Source: JBGVSA01 sp049840475 (GTDB lineage: Bacteria; Pseudomonadota; Gammaproteobacteria; Burkholderiales; Rhodocyclaceae). Taken from it: DNA of 64,000 nucleotides. Position 1 is the first letter of the stretch, and every line of letters begins with the position of its first letter. The stretch spans positions 806,001 through 870,000 of the forward strand of contig JASGKX010000003.1 in assembly GCA_049840475.1 (NCBI GenBank). Reading direction: 5' to 3'. Of the stretch, positions 61,629 to 64,000 are shown piece by piece. The notes beneath the pieces are model-generated. The model was not told where the DNA came from, made no database searches, and saw only the letters and a list, made by a program, of their open reading frames with translations. Made by a program: the position numbers and the translations under genes.

Positions 61629-64000
61629 ATGACCCGACCCTCGCGCAACGCCCCCGCCCCGGCTCCCGGGCGAACCCTTCCATCAATTCTCCATGCAGCC
61701 CTGTCGGTGCCAATCGGCGCCGGCCTGATCGCCGGCTGGGTAGTGCTGTCCCGCCCCGGCTGGGCTGCGTTGCTGCTTATCCTGCCCGCGACGTTGTTGC
61801 TGTGGCGCCCGCAATACTGGCTGGCGCTCTTGCTCGCCCTCATCCCGATCATTGATCGCACAGCGTGGACGGGCAACGGATACTTCGCCGAGAGCGACGC
61901 ACTCATCGGCGCCGCATTGATCGCGCTTGGTCTGCGAGGGTTTTCCAACAATGAACGCGATGAACTGCACCTGAGCTGGAATGCCGGCCCGCTGATCGTC
62001 ATCGCGCTCCTGTGGCTCAGCTACATCGTGGCGCTGGCGCGCGGGCTGACACCGCTCCCCGCGATCAACCCCGGCACCTTCGTGCTGTTCGGCGGGAATA
62101 TGGAAGCGGTTCGCCTCGCACGCGGACCATTGCTCGCGCTGTGGTGCCTGCCTTTCCTCGCCCGCACGGGACTACGCGGCCTGACGGCGGGCGCAGTGCT
62201 CGCCATGCTGGGCGTCGCGGGCGCGGTGCTCCTCGAACGCCTGTCATTCACCTCGCTGACCGACTTCGCCACCGACTACCGCACCACGGGTTCATTCTGG
62301 GAGATGCATGTTGGCGGCGCCGCCCTCGATGGTGCGCTCGTCCTGACCTGGCCCTTCACCGTATGGGCGGCCGTGCGTGCTCGCGGCTGGCTGCGCATCG
62401 CGGCTGGCATTGCCAGTCTGCTCGGCGCCTACGCCATCCTCGCGGGTTTCACCCGCAGCACCTACGCCGCCGCAGGATTATCGCTGGCCGTACTGCTGAC
62501 ACTATCGTTATGGCATCCGTCCGCGCGACAACGGCGCCCGCAGGCCGTGCGCTGGCCAATCGCCATCCTCATCGTGACTGTGCTGCTTGCGGCTGCAGCA
62601 ACCTTTGACGGCTCGGGCTACCGGGGACTCACTGCCTTGCTGTGTCTGGCGGTTTGCGGCTGGCTCGCCGCCGGTGCCGCGCCCGACGCACCCGCCGCTT
62701 CTCGCGGGCCGGTACTGGTCGGCCTTGTCTGTGGCGTCGTGCTCGCAGGCTTGTCCGCAATGCTGGGCGTCCTGCACGACAAGATGCTGTACCTGCAGTT
62801 CGTCGGCATCGCTGCGCTCGCCGCCATGAGCACGCAGCCCGGTCGTCCGCGCGGGCCGCTCGGCACGGTGGGCGCTTTCGCGGCGTTGGCGTGGAGCGCC
62901 ATCGGCGCCGTTCGCGTCGCCGATCACTGGGGCGGTGGCGACGCTGGCGTGCAAATGACAGTGGCCGCCATCGTGCTGGTTGCGCTGACCTCGGCACCGG
63001 CCCTGACGGGGCACGTGGCATGGCGAATCAAACGACGCCATATCGTGCCGCTGCTTGTGGCGCTGGGTTGCACGGGCATGACCATCGCCGTGGCCAACAG
63101 CTACTACGCCGGGACGCGATTCTCGACCGTGGGCGCCGATCTGAATACCCGTATCAACAATTGGCGTCAGGTCATCACGCTGGTCGACAGCCCGTCGCAC
63201 GCGCTGCTCGGCCTGGGCGCGGGGCAGTTTCCACTGGCCTATCGCTGGAAAATCATCGATTCGCTGTTCTCGGGCGACGTGCATCTGAACTCGGACGGCC
63301 AGACCACGTGGGCCACGCTGGATGCGCCTCGTCACATTCAAGGCGGCGAAGAAGTGTTCCGCATCACTCAGCGTGTGCGCGGCAATGAGATTGTCCTGCC
63401 GGCACGGCTGCAATTTCGCGGGCGCGCGCGAACCGATGCCGTCATCGGCATGGAGCTGTGCCGCAAGCACCTCATCTACCCCGCCGTGTGCATCGGCCGG
63501 AACATGACGATCCCCGGCGACGGTCAATGGCATCAGATGACATGGGATGCGGCGGCGGGCACCGATCTCGACGGCGGACCGTGGTACGCCTACCGCCCGC
63601 TGACCTTCGCTTTCTCGCCGCAAGCCACGCAGGCCTTCGACGTCACCGACATTTCGCTGATTGACGCCACGGGCACGGAGCGACTCGACAATGGCAATTT
63701 TGCGCTCGATGGCTGGCGGTGGTTCTCGGCCTCCGACCGACAACACTTGCCCTGGCATGCCAAGAACGTATTCCTTCACATGCTGGTGGAAAACGGGGCA
63801 CTCGGCGTCGTCGCGCTGGGACTTGCCTTCATCGTGGCACTGGTGCGTCTGGTCAGCTGGCCAGGCAACATGCATCCGCTTGCCGCCCCCATGGCGGCAA
63901 GCCTTGCTGGCTTTCTGGTGGCTGGCACGTTCGACAGCATCATCGACGCCCCGCGCGTGGCATTCATGCTGTTCGTGTGGCTGGGCGCAGCGCTCGGGTT
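61629..64000 (+). CDS. O-antigen-ligase-like membrane protein with periplasmic insert (partial)
   Basis: The frame opens at the ATG 61629 and runs to the window edge (at least 790 residues; C-terminus missing). About twelve hydrophobic segments occupy roughly residues 20-490 and 715-790. The Wzy_C-type motif HAKNVFLHMLVENGALGVV (about 716-734) and the earlier GLGAGQFPLAYRWK are those of O-antigen ligases/polymerases or PglL-type O-oligosaccharyltransferases. Between them lies a hydrophilic domain of about 160 residues (545-710) that looks beta-rich (DNGNFALDGWRWF near its end), resembling a carbohydrate-binding module. Glycan and acceptor are unknown. A GCCGGCCA / TGGCCGGC palindrome lies upstream (61551-61568). 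Confidence 0.78.
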   Translation, partial: MTRPSRNAPAPAPGRTLPSILHAALSVPIGAGLIAGWVVLSRPGWAALLLILPATLLLWRPQYWLALLLALIPIIDRTAWTGNGYFAESDALIGAALIALGLRGFSNNERDELHLSWNAGPLIVIALLWLSYIVALARGLTPLPAINPGTFVLFGGNMEAVRLARGPLLALWCLPFLARTGLRGLTAGAVLAMLGVAGAVLLERLSFTSLTDFATDYRTTGSFWEMHVGGAALDGALVLTWPFTVWAAVRARGWLRIAAGIASLLGAYAILAGFTRSTYAAAGLSLAVLLTLSLWHPSARQRRPQAVRWPIAILIVTVLLAAAATFDGSGYRGLTALLCLAVCGWLAAGAAPDAPAASRGPVLVGLVCGVVLAGLSAMLGVLHDKMLYLQFVGIAALAAMSTQPGRPRGPLGTVGAFAALAWSAIGAVRVADHWGGGDAGVQMTVAAIVLVALTSAPALTGHVAWRIKRRHIVPLLVALGCTGMTIAVANSYYAGTRFSTVGADLNTRINNWRQVITLVDSPSHALLGLGAGQFPLAYRWKIIDSLFSGDVHLNSDGQTTWATLDAPRHIQGGEEVFRITQRVRGNEIVLPARLQFRGRARTDAVIGMELCRKHLIYPAVCIGRNMTIPGDGQWHQMTWDAAAGTDLDGGPWYAYRPLTFAFSPQATQAFDVTDISLIDATGTERLDNGNFALDGWRWFSASDRQHLPWHAKNVFLHMLVENGALGVVALGLAFIVALVRLVSWPGNMHPLAAPMAASLAGFLVAGTFDSIIDAPRVAFMLFVWLGAALG

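Noticed and set aside
62508..63875. Long open frame antisense to the ligase-like gene (455 codons)
   Set aside because: His/Arg/Gln-rich composition typical of antisense shadows; the plus strand has continuous membrane segments and a Wzy_C-type motif.
1..64000. CRISPR arrays, transposases, integrases or attachment sites
   Set aside because: No spaced direct repeats, no transposase or recombinase coding sequence and no duplicated tRNA 3' end were seen.

Overview
The window is ordinary chromosomal DNA of high G+C content from a betaproteobacterium, most likely of the order Burkholderiales. The evidence is gene order and content: tig-clpP-clpX-lon-hupB-tRNA-Val-tRNA-Asp-ppiD, rpsF-priB-rpsR-rplI-dnaB, rppH-coq7 divergent from proS, and yciB-bolA-ppiC-fabI. 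No species can be named from sequence alone. No insertion sequence, prophage, integron or CRISPR array was seen.

Layout. 1-3002: the N-terminal part of a copper P-type ATPase behind a CueR-type promoter, and a lone TRAP solute-binding protein. 3113-12743: prfB with its programmed frameshift, an Asp/Glu racemase-family gene, a three-gene condensin-like set (mksF, mksE, mksB), a diguanylate cyclase, and lysS. 12900-14514: a hipBA-type pair. 14799-22928: mnmC, a glycine-zipper envelope protein, an OsmC protein, a DUF3301 protein, coq7 and rppH, proS, a lytic transglycosylase and a small secreted protein. 23000-26039: the S6/PriB/S18/L9/DnaB operon with a hairpin leader. 26225-32255: rhodanese, a PsiF-repeat protein, glutathione peroxidase, a TSUP exporter, an amino-acid permease, and an aminotransferase divergent from a MarR-family regulator. 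32286-39390: a conserved hypothetical, ACP phosphodiesterase, a BrkB protein, an ECF41-type sigma factor with its target promoter and AhpD-like target gene, and a DUF1501/DUF1800 export cluster. 39632-44479: an OmpR/EnvZ-type pair, yciB, bolA, a parvulin and fabI. 44801-53372: ppiD, two tRNAs, hupB, lon, clpX, clpP and tig, a protein folding and proteolysis block. 53843-58721: prkA-yeaH-spoVR. 58865-64000: a secreted S1/P1 nuclease, a chemoreceptor and a partial O-antigen-ligase-like protein.

Regulation readable directly from the sequence includes a CueR-type promoter (19-bp spacer), an exact ECF41 promoter match (TGTCACA, 16 bp, CGTC), a consensus sigma-70 promoter for hupB, a heat-shock-like promoter for lon, twin 15-bp palindromes between the aminotransferase and marR, and a hairpin plus T-run just upstream of rpsF.

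Data quality: lysS, hipA, lon and a DUF1501 gene are each split by a net +1 nucleotide change. LysS is essential, so sequencing or assembly error is the simplest explanation, but the uniform sign is notable. The least familiar biology is the chromosomal MksFEB-like operon coupled to a racemase gene, followed by the PrkA-YeaH-SpoVR trio and the ligase with a large non-membrane insert.
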